The notes: generated by a model from the sequence alone, not told the origin. DNA of 64,000 bases from Paeniglutamicibacter kerguelensis (GCF_017876535.1 NZ_JAGIOF010000001.1:3100001-3164000), one strand, 5' to 3'. Counted from the first letter of the stretch, positions 18,122-27,177 are shown. Translations and numbers: made by a program.

Positions 18122-19753
18122 ATGGAACTATCCCGCACTGCGCATCAAGACACCTTCACCCGCGACCACCTGCCGCCGCACGAACTCTGGCCGACGCTGG
18201 AGTTCACGCTGCCGGAATTGCAGTACCCCGAACGGCTCAACGCCGCCACCGTCCTCATCGACGACACGGTGGAAACCTTCGGCGCCGACCGACCGGCACT
18301 GCTGGCACCGGACGGAACCTCGCTCAGCTACGGCGAACTGCTCACACGGGCCAACCAGGTCGCGCAGATCCTCACCGAGGACTTCGGGATCGTCCCGGGC
18401 AACCGCGTGATGCTGCGTGCCCCGAACAACGGGTGGCTTGTCGCCTGCTGGCTCGGCGTCATCAAGGCCGGAGCTGTGGTTGTCACGACCATGCCGGCCC
18501 TGCGCGCGGCGGAAATCGAAAAGCTTGCGGCGCTGACCAAGCCGTCGCTGATGCTCTGCGACCACCGCTTCATGGACGACGCACTGGCCGCCTCGGCCGG
18601 TGGCTACCCGGTCGTCCCGGTGGGTTCCGACTCGGAGGACGACGTCGTGGCACGCGCCGCGGCCAAGTCGGGGCAGTTCACCAACGTAGACACGGCGGCG
18701 GACGACGTGGCACTGCTCGGACCGACCTCGGGCACCACCGGGGTCCCGAAGATCACCATGCACTTCCACCGCGACATCCTGGCCAACGCGGACACGTTCG
18801 CCCGGCACATCCTGCGACCCACCGCGGACGACGTCTTCGCGGGCTCCCCGCCGCTGGCCTTCACCTTCGGCCTGGGCGGGCTGGTGGTCTTCCCGCTGCG
18901 CTTCGGTGCCAGCTCGCTGCTGACCGAACGCACCACGCCGGTGGAACTGGCACAGCTCTCCCACGACGCCGGCGCCACGATCCTCTTCACGGCACCCACC
19001 GCGTACCGGGCCATGCTCAAGGAGGGCAAAGCCGACCTGCTGCGCGGTCTGCGCGTTGCCGTCTCCGCCGGCGAGCACCTGCCGGCGGCGACCTGGCAGG
19101 CCGTCAAGGACGCCACCGGGCTGGAACTGATCGACGGCATCGGCTCCACCGAGCTGCTGCATGTGTTCATCTCCGCCGCGGGGGAACAGATCCGACCCGG
19201 CACCACGGGCAAGGCGGTGCCCGGGTACCGGGCCACCATTCTGGACCTGGACGGCAACGAACTGGGCCCCGACGAGGTCGGGCGGCTTGCCGTCATCGGC
19301 CCTACCGGCTGCCGCTACCTGGACGACGAACGCCAGCACGCCTACGTCTCCAACGGCTGGAACGTCACCGGGGACACCTTCGTGCGCGACGCTGACGGCT
19401 ACTTCACCTACCAGGCCCGCAGCGACAACATGATCATTTCCTCCGGCTACAACATCGGCGGGCCGGAGGTCGAGGAGGCCATCATCCAGCACCCGGACGT
19501 GCTGGAAACCGCCGTGGTGGCGCGCCCCGATGAGCACCGCGGATCGGTGGTCTGCGCCTTCGTGGTGCTGGTGGACGGGGTCTCCGGGTCAGCGGCCAAG
19601 GCCAAGGAACTCCAAGACTTCGTGAAGACCGTCATCGCGCCCTACAAGTACCCGCGCGAGGTCCGCTTCGTCGACGAGCTGCCCCGGAACCCCAGCGGCA
19701 AGCTCCAGCACTTCAAGCTGCGCGAGGCACTGGCCGACGCCCCCGCCTCCTAG
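18122..19753 (+). CDS. Aryl-CoA ligase, probably 2-aminobenzoate-CoA ligase
   Basis: A 543-aa AMP-forming acyl-CoA synthetase. The phosphate-binding loop is LGPTSGTTGVPK, the adenylate motif IDGIGSTELLH, the hinge region YQARSDNMIISSGYNI and the C-terminal catalytic lysine NPSGKLQ. Overall it resembles benzoate/2-aminobenzoate-CoA ligases. It directly precedes the fused 2-aminobenzoyl-CoA monooxygenase/reductase, which makes anthranilate (ATP + CoA + anthranilate -> 2-aminobenzoyl-CoA) the most likely substrate; salicylate or benzoate are alternatives. The ATG at 18122 with GGAAAGAGA upstream is chosen over a TTG at 18107. Confidence 0.87.
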   Translation: MELSRTAHQDTFTRDHLPPHELWPTLEFTLPELQYPERLNAATVLIDDTVETFGADRPALLAPDGTSLSYGELLTRANQVAQILTEDFGIVPGNRVMLRAPNNGWLVACWLGVIKAGAVVVTTMPALRAAEIEKLAALTKPSLMLCDHRFMDDALAASAGGYPVVPVGSDSEDDVVARAAAKSGQFTNVDTAADDVALLGPTSGTTGVPKITMHFHRDILANADTFARHILRPTADDVFAGSPPLAFTFGLGGLVVFPLRFGASSLLTERTTPVELAQLSHDAGATILFTAPTAYRAMLKEGKADLLRGLRVAVSAGEHLPAATWQAVKDATGLELIDGIGSTELLHVFISAAGEQIRPGTTGKAVPGYRATILDLDGNELGPDEVGRLAVIGPTGCRYLDDERQHAYVSNGWNVTGDTFVRDADGYFTYQARSDNMIISSGYNIGGPEVEEAIIQHPDVLETAVVARPDEHRGSVVCAFVVLVDGVSGSAAKAKELQDFVKTVIAPYKYPREVRFVDELPRNPSGKLQHFKLREALADAPAS

Positions 19754-19847
19754 CGCATCCCCCACCGCTCTTCCCCGGCATCCATCCCGCGGCCACCGGT
19801 TCCCACCGGCGGCCCGTGCCTTGCCGACCCTAGATAAGGACACACCC

Positions 19848-22244
19848 ATGAAAATCGCAGTTGTTGGCGGCGGCCCCGGCGGCCTGTACTTCTCGGCCCT
19901 CATGAAGCAGCTTGACCCGGCCCACGAGGTCACCGTCTGGGAACGCAATGCGGCCTCGGACACCTTCGGCTTCGGCGTGGTCTTCTCCGACGAGACCCTC
20001 GGCGGCATCGGCAACGCGGACACCGTCATCGCCGACTACATGTCCCGCCGCTTCGCCCGCTGGAGCGACATCGACATCCATTTCCGCGGCGAGATGCACA
20101 CCGTCGGCGGCCAGGGCTTCGCCGCCATGAGCCGCAAGGAACTGCTCGAGCTGCTGCAGCGCCGTTGCATCGAACTCGGCGTGGACGTGCGCTTCTCCAC
20201 CATGGCGCCGGATGTCGAACAGCTCTCCGCCGACTATGACCTGGTGCTCGCCGCCGACGGCCTGAACTCCGCGATCCGCGCCAGGTTCGCCGACTCCTTC
20301 AAGCCCTCGCTGGACCCGCGCGTGTCCAAGTACATGTGGCTGGGCACCGACCAGGTCTTCGAGGCGTTCAAGTTCTTCGTCAAGGAAACCGACGCCGGCA
20401 CCATGCAGATCCACGGCTACCCGTACTCCGACGAAGGCTCGACCTTCATCGTGGAAATGCACGAGGACGTCTGGCGCGCCGCCGGCTTCGACGAGACCGA
20501 GAACGAGGTCTTCGCCCCCGGCGTGAGCGACGAGAAGGCCGTCGAGAAGATCACCGAGATCTTCTCCGACGAGCTCGCCGGGCACGAGGTGCTCACCAAC
20601 AACTCCAAGTGGATCAACTTCACCACGGTGCGCAACCAGAACTGGCGCCACGAAAACATCGTGCTGCTCGGCGACGCCGCCCACACCGCGCACTTCTCCA
20701 TCGGCTCGGGCACCAAGCTCGCCATGGAGGACTCGCTGGCCCTGGCCGCCTGCCTGCACGAGCACGGAACCGTCGAGGCCGCGCTGGCCGCCTACGAGAC
20801 CGAGCGCCGCCCGGTCGTCGAATCCACGCAGCGCGCAGCCCAGGCGTCCATGGAATGGTTCGAGAACATCGGCCAGTACAAGGACCAGGACCCGGTGCAG
20901 TTCTGCTTCAACCTGCTCACCCGCTCCCGCCGCATCACCTACGAGAACCTCAAGCTGCGCGACACGTCCTTCGCCGAGAAGGTCGACGCCGACTTCGCGC
21001 GCCTGGCAGGCTCCAAGGAAATCGCCCCGGCGATGTTCCAGCCGTACAGGATCGGTGAGCTGGAACTGGTGAACCGCGTCATCGTCTCCCCTATGGACAT
21101 GTACTCGGCGACCGACGGCGTGCCGGGCGAGTTCCACCTGGTGCACCTGGGATCCAAGGCCATGGGCGGCGCCGGGCTTGTCATGACGGAGATGGTCTGC
21201 GTCTCCGAGACCGGCCGCATCACCCCCGGCTGCACCGGCCTGTACAACGACGAGCAGGCGACCGCGTGGAAGCGCATCACCGACTACGTGCACGCCAACT
21301 CGAACGCCAAGATCGGCGCGCAGATCGGCCACTCCGGCCGCAAGGGCTCCACCAAGCTCATGTGGGAGGGCATCGACGAGCCGCTGGAAACCGGCAACTG
21401 GGAGGTGCTGGCCCCCAGCGCCATCCCCTACGGCGAGGGCTGCCACGTTCCGGCCGAAATCACCCGCGCCCAGATGGATACGGTCCGCGAGCAGTTTGTC
21501 GCCGCCGCACGCCGCGCGGATGCGGCGGGCTTCGACCTGCTGGAGCTGCACGCGGCCCACGGCTACCTGCTCTCCTCGTTCCTCTCACCGCTGTCGAACC
21601 GGCGCACGGACGAGTACGGCGGATCGCTGGAGAACCGCCTGCGCTACCCGCTTGAGGTGCTCGACGCGGTGCGCGCAGCCTGGCCGGCCCACAAGCCGAT
21701 CGGAGCCCGCATCTCCGCCACCGACTGGGTCGAGGGCGGGAACACGGAGGACGACGCGCTGGCCATCGCCCAGGCTTTCATCGACCACGGCATCGATTCG
21801 ATCGACGTCTCCTCCGGGCAGATCGTGCGCAACGAACGCCCGGCATTCGGCCGCAGCTACCAGACCCCGTTTGCGGACAAGATCCGCAACCAGGTCGCTG
21901 CCGCCGCGGACGTCGCCGTCATCGCGGTGGGCGCCATTTCCTCCTACGACGACGTGAACTCGATCCTGCTGGCGGGCCGCGCGGACCTCGTCGCCCTGGG
22001 CCGCACGCACCTGTACAATCCGCAGTGGACGCTGCAGGCCGCTGCGGAGCAGGACTACTCGGGAGCCGGCGCCAGCTGGCCGCTGCCGTTCAAGGCAGGG
22101 CGCCGCAAGCCGCCAAGTGCCCGCACCGACGCGGTCCGCCCGCGCCTCTCGCTGCTGAAGGAGGAGACAATCGACGAGCAGGTCCACCTGCGCTGGACTC
22201 CGGCCAAGGACTCCTCCACCGAGGACCTGGTGCCGAGCGTCTAG
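19848..22244 (+). CDS. Fused 2-aminobenzoyl-CoA monooxygenase/reductase (FAD monooxygenase + OYE)
   Basis: A 798-aa two-domain flavoenzyme. Residues 1-~385 are a class A FAD monooxygenase: dinucleotide motif VVGGGPGGLYFS, DG motif LAADGLNS near 137, and GD motif LLGDAAHT at 275. Residues ~395-760 are an old-yellow-enzyme/NADH:flavin oxidoreductase barrel (FQPYRIGELELVNRVIVSPM, then ELHAAHGYLLSSFLSPLSN and RRTDEYGGSLENR). This fusion is the hallmark of 2-aminobenzoyl-CoA monooxygenase/reductase described in Azoarcus evansii, which hydroxylates at C5 and then reduces the ring. The related salicylyl-CoA 5-hydroxylase reading is the alternative. The ATG at 19848 has AAGGA eight bases upstream. 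It is the last gene of the operon, before a strong terminator. Confidence 0.9.
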   Translation: MKIAVVGGGPGGLYFSALMKQLDPAHEVTVWERNAASDTFGFGVVFSDETLGGIGNADTVIADYMSRRFARWSDIDIHFRGEMHTVGGQGFAAMSRKELLELLQRRCIELGVDVRFSTMAPDVEQLSADYDLVLAADGLNSAIRARFADSFKPSLDPRVSKYMWLGTDQVFEAFKFFVKETDAGTMQIHGYPYSDEGSTFIVEMHEDVWRAAGFDETENEVFAPGVSDEKAVEKITEIFSDELAGHEVLTNNSKWINFTTVRNQNWRHENIVLLGDAAHTAHFSIGSGTKLAMEDSLALAACLHEHGTVEAALAAYETERRPVVESTQRAAQASMEWFENIGQYKDQDPVQFCFNLLTRSRRITYENLKLRDTSFAEKVDADFARLAGSKEIAPAMFQPYRIGELELVNRVIVSPMDMYSATDGVPGEFHLVHLGSKAMGGAGLVMTEMVCVSETGRITPGCTGLYNDEQATAWKRITDYVHANSNAKIGAQIGHSGRKGSTKLMWEGIDEPLETGNWEVLAPSAIPYGEGCHVPAEITRAQMDTVREQFVAAARRADAAGFDLLELHAAHGYLLSSFLSPLSNRRTDEYGGSLENRLRYPLEVLDAVRAAWPAHKPIGARISATDWVEGGNTEDDALAIAQAFIDHGIDSIDVSSGQIVRNERPAFGRSYQTPFADKIRNQVAAAADVAVIAVGAISSYDDVNSILLAGRADLVALGRTHLYNPQWTLQAAAEQDYSGAGASWPLPFKAGRRKPPSARTDAVRPRLSLLKEETIDEQVHLRWTPAKDSSTEDLVPSV

Positions 22245-22255
22245 CCCCGGTGCCC

Positions 22256-22317
22256 AAGGAGTGGGAGCAGTTCAACCGCCGACGGCGGGTCGAGCTGCTC
22301 CCACTCCTTTGTTTTTC
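22256..22317 (+). terminator. Intrinsic terminator of the CoA operon
   Basis: Perfect 15-bp stem AAGGAGTGGGAGCAG / CTGCTCCCACTCCTT with an inner CCGCC/GGCGG hairpin, followed by TGTTTTT, 12 bp after the stop codon. Confidence 0.9.
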
Positions 22318-22402
22318 CTGTCTTTTGTTGTTCCGGGGGCTGGCATTTTCGGTCCCGATCCCCCGGGTCGGCCGACCCGGGGACCACGTTTCATGTGGTT
22401 TC

Positions 22403-23101
22403 TCAGTTGGACCCGTGGCGGGTTCGGCTGCCTGCCGCCGGGGCGCCATTGATCTGCAACCATTCCTGCCAGCTTGAGGGTCTTCCGGCCACCCCGGATC
22501 CGTCGGAGGCCGCGGCGCGCAGCCCGCGAAGTACGTAGTCGAGTTCACGCAGATGGATCTCGGTCAGCCGTTCCCGCTGCACCGGCAGGTTCGGACGCAG
22601 GTGCGTAAAGGTCAGCATGAGATCGGCGGGGCCGTAGTGTTCCGGAACCAGTTTGAGCCGGCGGTCTACGGCGATGACCGATTCGAGGGACTTCTCGAGA
22701 CGGGCGGCAAGGGCATCAATCTCCGGCGTGGTTTCCTGCTGGTGGCCGGATACCGAAACAAGCGGCGCCGAGGCTTCTACGATGTTGCGGCGGAGGAAGG
22801 ATTCGACGGCGGAATTCGGGTTGCCGGGCGTTGCCGCGGCTGCGGCGCACGAATCGGCCCGCTCGATGAGCTGCTCCAGGGCAAGAATCCGCAGGGCGTT
22901 GACCAACACTGGCTTGCTGGGATACCGGCGATAGATGCTCGCCACTCCGATTCCCGCCCGGGCCGCCACCTCGGACATCGGCGCACCCCAACCGCGTTCG
23001 CAAAATACCTCGTGGGCCGCCCGCAGGATCGCGGAATCGTTGTTCTGCGCCTCACGAGCTCGGCCGCGCAGCGGGGGGTTTCCGTGGTTCGTGACACTCA
23101 T
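22403..23101 (-). CDS. TetR-family transcriptional regulator
   Basis: A 232-aa TetR-type repressor. The N-terminal HTH (about 20-66) reads DSAILRAAHEVFCERGWGAP, then MSEVAARAGIGVASIYRRYP, as in the family. The C-terminal ligand domain is unclassified. The ATG at 23101 with GGTGGAG upstream is preferred to the longer open frame. It is divergent from a 14-helix MFS gene, and a 22-bp palindrome lies between them, so it most likely represses the transporter and itself. The gene sits inside the aromatic island, but its ligand could equally be a toxic compound unrelated to the pathway. Confidence 0.87.
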   Translation of the reverse strand: MSVTNHGNPPLRGRAREAQNNDSAILRAAHEVFCERGWGAPMSEVAARAGIGVASIYRRYPSKPVLVNALRILALEQLIERADSCAAAAATPGNPNSAVESFLRRNIVEASAPLVSVSGHQQETTPEIDALAARLEKSLESVIAVDRRLKLVPEHYGPADLMLTFTHLRPNLPVQRERLTEIHLRELDYVLRGLRAAASDGSGVAGRPSSWQEWLQINGAPAAGSRTRHGSN

Positions 23102-23137
23102 AGCTCCACCGTACAACCGATTGAAGTACACTTCTAT

Positions 23138-23159
23138 CGGAATGGAATATTCCGTTCCG
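23138..23159. promoter_or_regulatory. TetR operator palindrome
   Basis: 22-bp palindrome with arms CGGAATGGAAT / ATTCCGTTCCG, broken by one symmetric mismatch pair. It lies 37 bp from the TetR start and 33 bp from the MFS start, as expected for a shared autoregulated operator. Confidence 0.7.
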
Positions 23160-23191
23160 TTCAAGAGTGACTTTCGACAGGACCAGCACCG

Positions 23192-24637
23192 ATGCCCCCA
23201 GCACCAGCACCGACAACCACCCTGCCCCCGGGAGTCGACCCCGCCACCGCGCCCGGGCCTCGACTACTGGTGCCGTCCCTGGCGTTGGCGGTACTTGCTT
23301 TTTCAATGATGCAGACCCTTCTGGTTCCGGCACTCGGCACCTTCATGGAGGAGTTCGGTATCGATGCGTCCACGGCAGGCTGGATCCTGACCGCGTACCT
23401 TCTTGTCGGCGCCGTGGCCGCACCGATCCTCGGATCGTTTGGGGATCGATATGGCCACCGCAAGATCCTGCTCGCCACCCTGGCGATCTTCGTGATCGGC
23501 AGCATCACGGCCGCCGCGGCCGGGAACTTTGCCTTCCTGCTGCTCGGTCGCGTCCTGCAGGGCGTGAGCACGGCAACCTTCCCGCTGGCGCTGGCTATCG
23601 TCCGACGCCACACAACGGGCGCGACGCAGCGAGCGTACTTTGGCTGGCTCAGCGGGACCCTCGGCCTCGGGGCCGGCGTGGCTCTTGTCATCGGGGGCCT
23701 GGTGCTCGAGGCCCTTTCGTGGCAGTGGCTTTTTGCCATCGGGGCGCTCATGGGCGGCGCGGCATTGCTCCTGGTGTTCTTCTTCGTTCCGGCCTCCTCC
23801 AAGGGCAAGCCAACGCGGACCGACTGGGCAGGAACCGCGCTTCTGGTCCTTGGGCTGGTTTCGCTGCTGCTGGGGATCTCGCAGGGCGGACGCTGGGGCT
23901 GGACCTCACCGGCGGTGCTGGGTTTGTTCGCGCTCGCGGTTGCCTCGCTCATCGCGCTGGTTCGCGTGGAACTCCGTCTCGAGGCGCCGCTGCTTGACGT
24001 GCGCACCCTGGCCCGCCCCGCGCTGGCCATCGCCAACGGGCTCTCGCTGGTCCTGGGATTTATCCCATACCTCTTCTACATCGGCCTGCCCGTACTTCTT
24101 CAGGCTCCGTCGGCCTCCGGCGTTGGCCAGGGGTTCACGGTGACCCAAACCGGGCTCGCCCTGCTTCCGTCTGCCCTCCTGGTATTCCTCGGTGGCCGGT
24201 TCGCGCCCCTGCTGATCCAGCGCATCGGATCCAAGCCCACGGCGTTCATGGCGCTGGCCATCATGGCCGCGGGCAGCATCGGCGTTGCGATCGCTCCCGG
24301 CAGCCTGGTGATGGTGGTGGTGTTCTTCTCGATCGTCGGGCTTGGAAACGGCATTGGATTTGCGGTCTGCGCCGATCTTGTCGCCACGTTGAGTCCGCGC
24401 AACGAGGTGGCGGCCGCCATGGGTGTCAACGGTGTGGTGCGCACGGTTGGTTCAGCCCTGGGTACCCCCATCGCCACGGTCATCCTGACAACGGTGGCCC
24501 TGTCCGACTCCGGGAGCACAACCCTGGTATCGTTCTCGACGCTGTTTTTCATGGCAGCCGCCATGGGCGTCGTTGGCGCATTGCTCACGCTCGGATTGCG
24601 GATCGGGGTTCGCACAGGCGCCGCCCCCCGGGACTAA
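23192..24637 (+). CDS. MFS transporter, DHA2-like (14 TM)
   Basis: A 481-aa integral membrane protein. Twelve to fourteen hydrophobic segments start after a Pro-rich 30-residue N-terminus. The MFS loop motif is LGSFGDRYGHRKILL between helices 2 and 3, and the helix-5 antiporter-type motif is GLGAGVALVIGG. This points to a proton-driven drug or metabolite exporter of the DHA2 group. It is divergently paired with the TetR gene and shares its operator. Within the island it might export toxic intermediates such as indole derivatives; that is inference. ATG at 23192 lacks a strong ribosome-binding site. Confidence 0.85.
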   Translation: MPPAPAPTTTLPPGVDPATAPGPRLLVPSLALAVLAFSMMQTLLVPALGTFMEEFGIDASTAGWILTAYLLVGAVAAPILGSFGDRYGHRKILLATLAIFVIGSITAAAAGNFAFLLLGRVLQGVSTATFPLALAIVRRHTTGATQRAYFGWLSGTLGLGAGVALVIGGLVLEALSWQWLFAIGALMGGAALLLVFFFVPASSKGKPTRTDWAGTALLVLGLVSLLLGISQGGRWGWTSPAVLGLFALAVASLIALVRVELRLEAPLLDVRTLARPALAIANGLSLVLGFIPYLFYIGLPVLLQAPSASGVGQGFTVTQTGLALLPSALLVFLGGRFAPLLIQRIGSKPTAFMALAIMAAGSIGVAIAPGSLVMVVVFFSIVGLGNGIGFAVCADLVATLSPRNEVAAAMGVNGVVRTVGSALGTPIATVILTTVALSDSGSTTLVSFSTLFFMAAAMGVVGALLTLGLRIGVRTGAAPRD

Positions 24638-24673
24638 ACCCATTCCCCGGCAAAGACACCACTCGGCCACAAG

Positions 24674-24717
24674 GCGCGAAGCCTTGGCGGGGAATTTCCC
24701 CCGCCAAGGCTTCGCGC
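24674..24717. terminator. Bidirectional hairpin between convergent MFS and ThDP genes
   Basis: Perfect 19-bp stem (arms 24674-24692 and 24699-24717, AATTTC loop). There is no U tract, but the length and convergent position argue for termination. Confidence 0.7.
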
Positions 24718-24739
24718 ACCCGGGTGGGGCACCAGTCGG

Positions 24740-26398
24740 TCAGTGCCCCTTGAAGGCCTCCGCGAGCCACCATGAGCCCGAGTCGGAGGCGATCTTCGCA
24801 TCGATCACCAGCGGCTGGGAGGGGTTCGAAGCCACCCAATCCCCCACCGCGTCCAGGTCCGCAAGGGTCCGCACGGTGATTCCGTCGGCGCCGAAGCCGC
24901 GCCCGATGGCCGCGAAGTCGGTGTCCGGGAACTGCACGGAGCTCATGTCCGCTTCCGGGTCATCGATGCCGAAGTGGTGCACCTCCGCGCCGTAGGCGGC
25001 GTCGTTGTAGACGATGCACACCAGCGGCAGGCCCAGCCGCACTGCGGTGTCCAGCTCGGCGATCGCCATGTGGAAACCGCCGTCGCCGGTGCCCAGCACG
25101 GGCATGCGTCCGGGCTGCGCCAGACCCGCGCCGATGGCCGTGTACAGGCCCAGCCCGATGGACTGGAAGGCCTGGGTGAAGCAGAAGCCGAACTCGTCGG
25201 GCACCGAGAGGAACTGACTGGGGTATCCCATGAAATTGCCCGAGTCCACGCTGACGATGCGCTCGGCCGGCAGCAGCTCGTCGAGCCGCTTGGTCAGCGT
25301 GCGCGGGTCGATGAACTGCCCGTCGGACAGGTCATCGAAATCGACCTGATTCCAGTCGATCGATTCCTTGATGCGCGCCGCGACGGCATGCGTGCGGTAG
25401 CCCTCGCGGGCCTGCACGTTTCCTGCGACGAGTGCCTCGAGCACGTCGGCGGCGCACTGCGCGGAGTCCCCGACGATACCCAGGTCGATCGGCCTGTTGG
25501 CTCCCAGGGCCTGTTCCTCGAGGTCGACCTGGACGACCTTGGTGCCGGTGCCGATCAGGTGCCCGTGGCGCATGGTCCACATGTTCAACGCGCAGCCAAA
25601 CCCGATGATGAGATCGGCGTCGGTGATCAGTTCGGCCGCGAGCGGGGAAGAGAATCCGCCGGAGATGCCGAGGTTGAAGTCGTCCTCGTTGAACAGGCCC
25701 TTGGCCACGGCCGAGGTCGCCACCAATGCACCCGCGTGCTTCGCCAGGGCCAGAATCTCGTTCCGGGCGCCGCGCCCGCCGCGTCCGGCCACGAACACCG
25801 GGCGCCGCGCCCCGGCCAGCAGCTCGGCCAGGGCCTGCACGGAGGCGCGCGAGGGACGGATCGGTTCGGCAGGAGCAATCCCGGCCGGCGTTGCGGCCTG
25901 GTGGTCGGTCACTTCCTGGGCCTGGACGTTCAATGGCAGGTTCAGGACGACCGTCCGGCGGTCGTTCACCGCGCGGCGGTAGGCCCGGACGGTGTCCGCG
26001 ACGGCGGACTGGGCCGAGTGCACGCGCTCGGGCACCGCGTACACGGAGGCGGCAAAGCCGTCCTGGTCCATCGCGAAGTTCGAGTACACGGCCGAGGGCG
26101 CCGCCTCGGCGGCGAGCACGATCATCGGGGTGCGGGACTTTGCCGCCTCGCCGATGCCGGTTGCGGCATTGGTCAACCCGCACCCTTGGTGCACGGAGAG
26201 CAGGGCGACCTGGCCGCTGGCGCGCGAGTAGGCATCGGCCATGGTCGCGGCCCCGCCCTCGTGCCGGGCCGCGGTGAACGGCACGCCGTGCTCGATCAGC
26301 GTGTTGGTGATGGTGAAGTTCCCGGAACCCACCACGCCGAAGCAGTGGCCGACGCCCAGCTCGGCGAGGGTCTTGCCGACAAGTTGTGCAACGTTCAC
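24740..26398 (-). CDS. ThDP-dependent enzyme; candidate isatinate (2-aminophenylglyoxylate) decarboxylase
   Basis: A 552-aa member of the acetolactate synthase / benzoylformate decarboxylase superfamily. The N-terminal PYR domain has the catalytic Glu47 in ARHEGGAATMADAYSR. The C-terminal PP domain has the ThDP motif GDGGFHMAIAE from residue 438 and the closing Asn at 465 (VYND). No FAD-site judgement can be made by eye. It starts at GTG 26398, two bases after the stop of the isatin-hydrolase-like cyclase, with GGAAAGAG inside that gene's end, so the pair is tightly coupled. Isatinate, the product of isatin hydrolysis, is an aryl alpha-keto acid like benzoylformate, the natural substrate type here. 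Acetolactate-like or other keto-acid chemistry remains possible. Confidence 0.83.
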   Translation of the reverse strand: MNVAQLVGKTLAELGVGHCFGVVGSGNFTITNTLIEHGVPFTAARHEGGAATMADAYSRASGQVALLSVHQGCGLTNAATGIGEAAKSRTPMIVLAAEAAPSAVYSNFAMDQDGFAASVYAVPERVHSAQSAVADTVRAYRRAVNDRRTVVLNLPLNVQAQEVTDHQAATPAGIAPAEPIRPSRASVQALAELLAGARRPVFVAGRGGRGARNEILALAKHAGALVATSAVAKGLFNEDDFNLGISGGFSSPLAAELITDADLIIGFGCALNMWTMRHGHLIGTGTKVVQVDLEEQALGANRPIDLGIVGDSAQCAADVLEALVAGNVQAREGYRTHAVAARIKESIDWNQVDFDDLSDGQFIDPRTLTKRLDELLPAERIVSVDSGNFMGYPSQFLSVPDEFGFCFTQAFQSIGLGLYTAIGAGLAQPGRMPVLGTGDGGFHMAIAELDTAVRLGLPLVCIVYNDAAYGAEVHHFGIDDPEADMSSVQFPDTDFAAIGRGFGADGITVRTLADLDAVGDWVASNPSQPLVIDAKIASDSGSWWLAEAFKGH

Positions 26399-26400
26399 GT

Positions 26401-27177
26401 TCAGCTCTTTCCGACCATGGCCAGCACGCGGGTCGGCGCGCCGGTGCCGCCGACGATCGGCAGCGGCGCCACCACGATCATGGCCCCGTGGGTGGGCAGC
26501 TTGTCCAGGTTCTTCAGCGAGGTGATGCCGTACTTGTCGGCGCCCAGCAGGAAGTAGTGCATCGGGAACGGCGGGTTCAGCGCACCGGCGTTGCCGGCGT
26601 CGATGCCCACGGTTTCCACGCCGATGCCGGAGATCTTGAGCTCCTCGGCAATCCACTTGGCGCATTCGGCGGTGAAGCCCGGGGTGTGCGAGCCGTCCTC
26701 GTCGAGGTTCAGGAATGCCTGCTGGTCGTGCCCGTACTGGTCCCACCCGGTGCGGAAGAGCAGCCACGAGTTGGCGGGGAAGGCGCCGTGCTCTTCCTGC
26801 CAGTCGACCAGGTGCGAGATGTCGATCAGGAAGTCGGGGTCCGCGGCGGCCTCCGCGCTGAAGTCCAGCACCACTGCCGGTCCGACCAGTCGCGCGGGGT
26901 CCAGCTGCGAGACGTCCTTGCCCTCGCGCCCGGAGATCCAGTGGATCGGTGCGTCGATGTGCGTGCCGATGTGCTCGCCGGTGTGGATGTTGTGGTGCTT
27001 CCAGAACGGACCCGGCTCGTTGTAGGCGGAGACCTCGTCAATGCTGAAGTCGATCAGGTTGGCGAACGGTTCGGGCAACACCAGCGTCGGGGTGTCGGAC
27101 GAAAGCGGCGCCGTCAGGTCGAGGACTTCAACGGCACCGGTGGCCAGCGACGCCAGGACATTTTGTACAGGACTCAT
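26401..27177 (-). CDS. Cyclase-family hydrolase, isatin hydrolase / kynurenine formamidase-like
   Basis: A 258-aa protein of the metal-dependent cyclase family (PF04199 type). The hallmark HxGTHxDxPxHW is present as HIGTHIDAPIHW, residues 69-80, giving His69, His73 and Asp75 as metal ligands. Known members are kynurenine formamidase (KynB) and bacterial isatin hydrolase, which opens isatin to isatinate with Mn2+. The neighbourhood (indole-type flavoprotein oxygenases upstream, a ThDP enzyme coupled downstream, anthranilate-type CoA genes nearby) favours isatin over formylkynurenine, since no tryptophan dioxygenase or kynureninase is seen. ATG at 27177 with GGAG upstream. Confidence 0.87.
   Translation of the reverse strand: MSPVQNVLASLATGAVEVLDLTAPLSSDTPTLVLPEPFANLIDFSIDEVSAYNEPGPFWKHHNIHTGEHIGTHIDAPIHWISGREGKDVSQLDPARLVGPAVVLDFSAEAAADPDFLIDISHLVDWQEEHGAFPANSWLLFRTGWDQYGHDQQAFLNLDEDGSHTPGFTAECAKWIAEELKISGIGVETVGIDAGNAGALNPPFPMHYFLLGADKYGITSLKNLDKLPTHGAMIVVAPLPIVGGTGAPTRVLAMVGKS

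Noticed and set aside
15800..22244. Reading the CoA operon as the salicylate -> gentisyl-CoA route
   Set aside because: Possible, but the cupin is half the size of gentisate dioxygenase, the oxygenase carries the OYE domain of 2-aminobenzoyl-CoA enzymes, and the isatin/anthranilate-type genes lie next door. Kept only as an alternative.
26399..26767. N-terminal extension of the ThDP enzyme through the cyclase gene
   Set aside because: The extra 123 codons are the out-of-frame image of the cyclase gene; the catalytic Glu is at the normal position with the GTG start at 26398.
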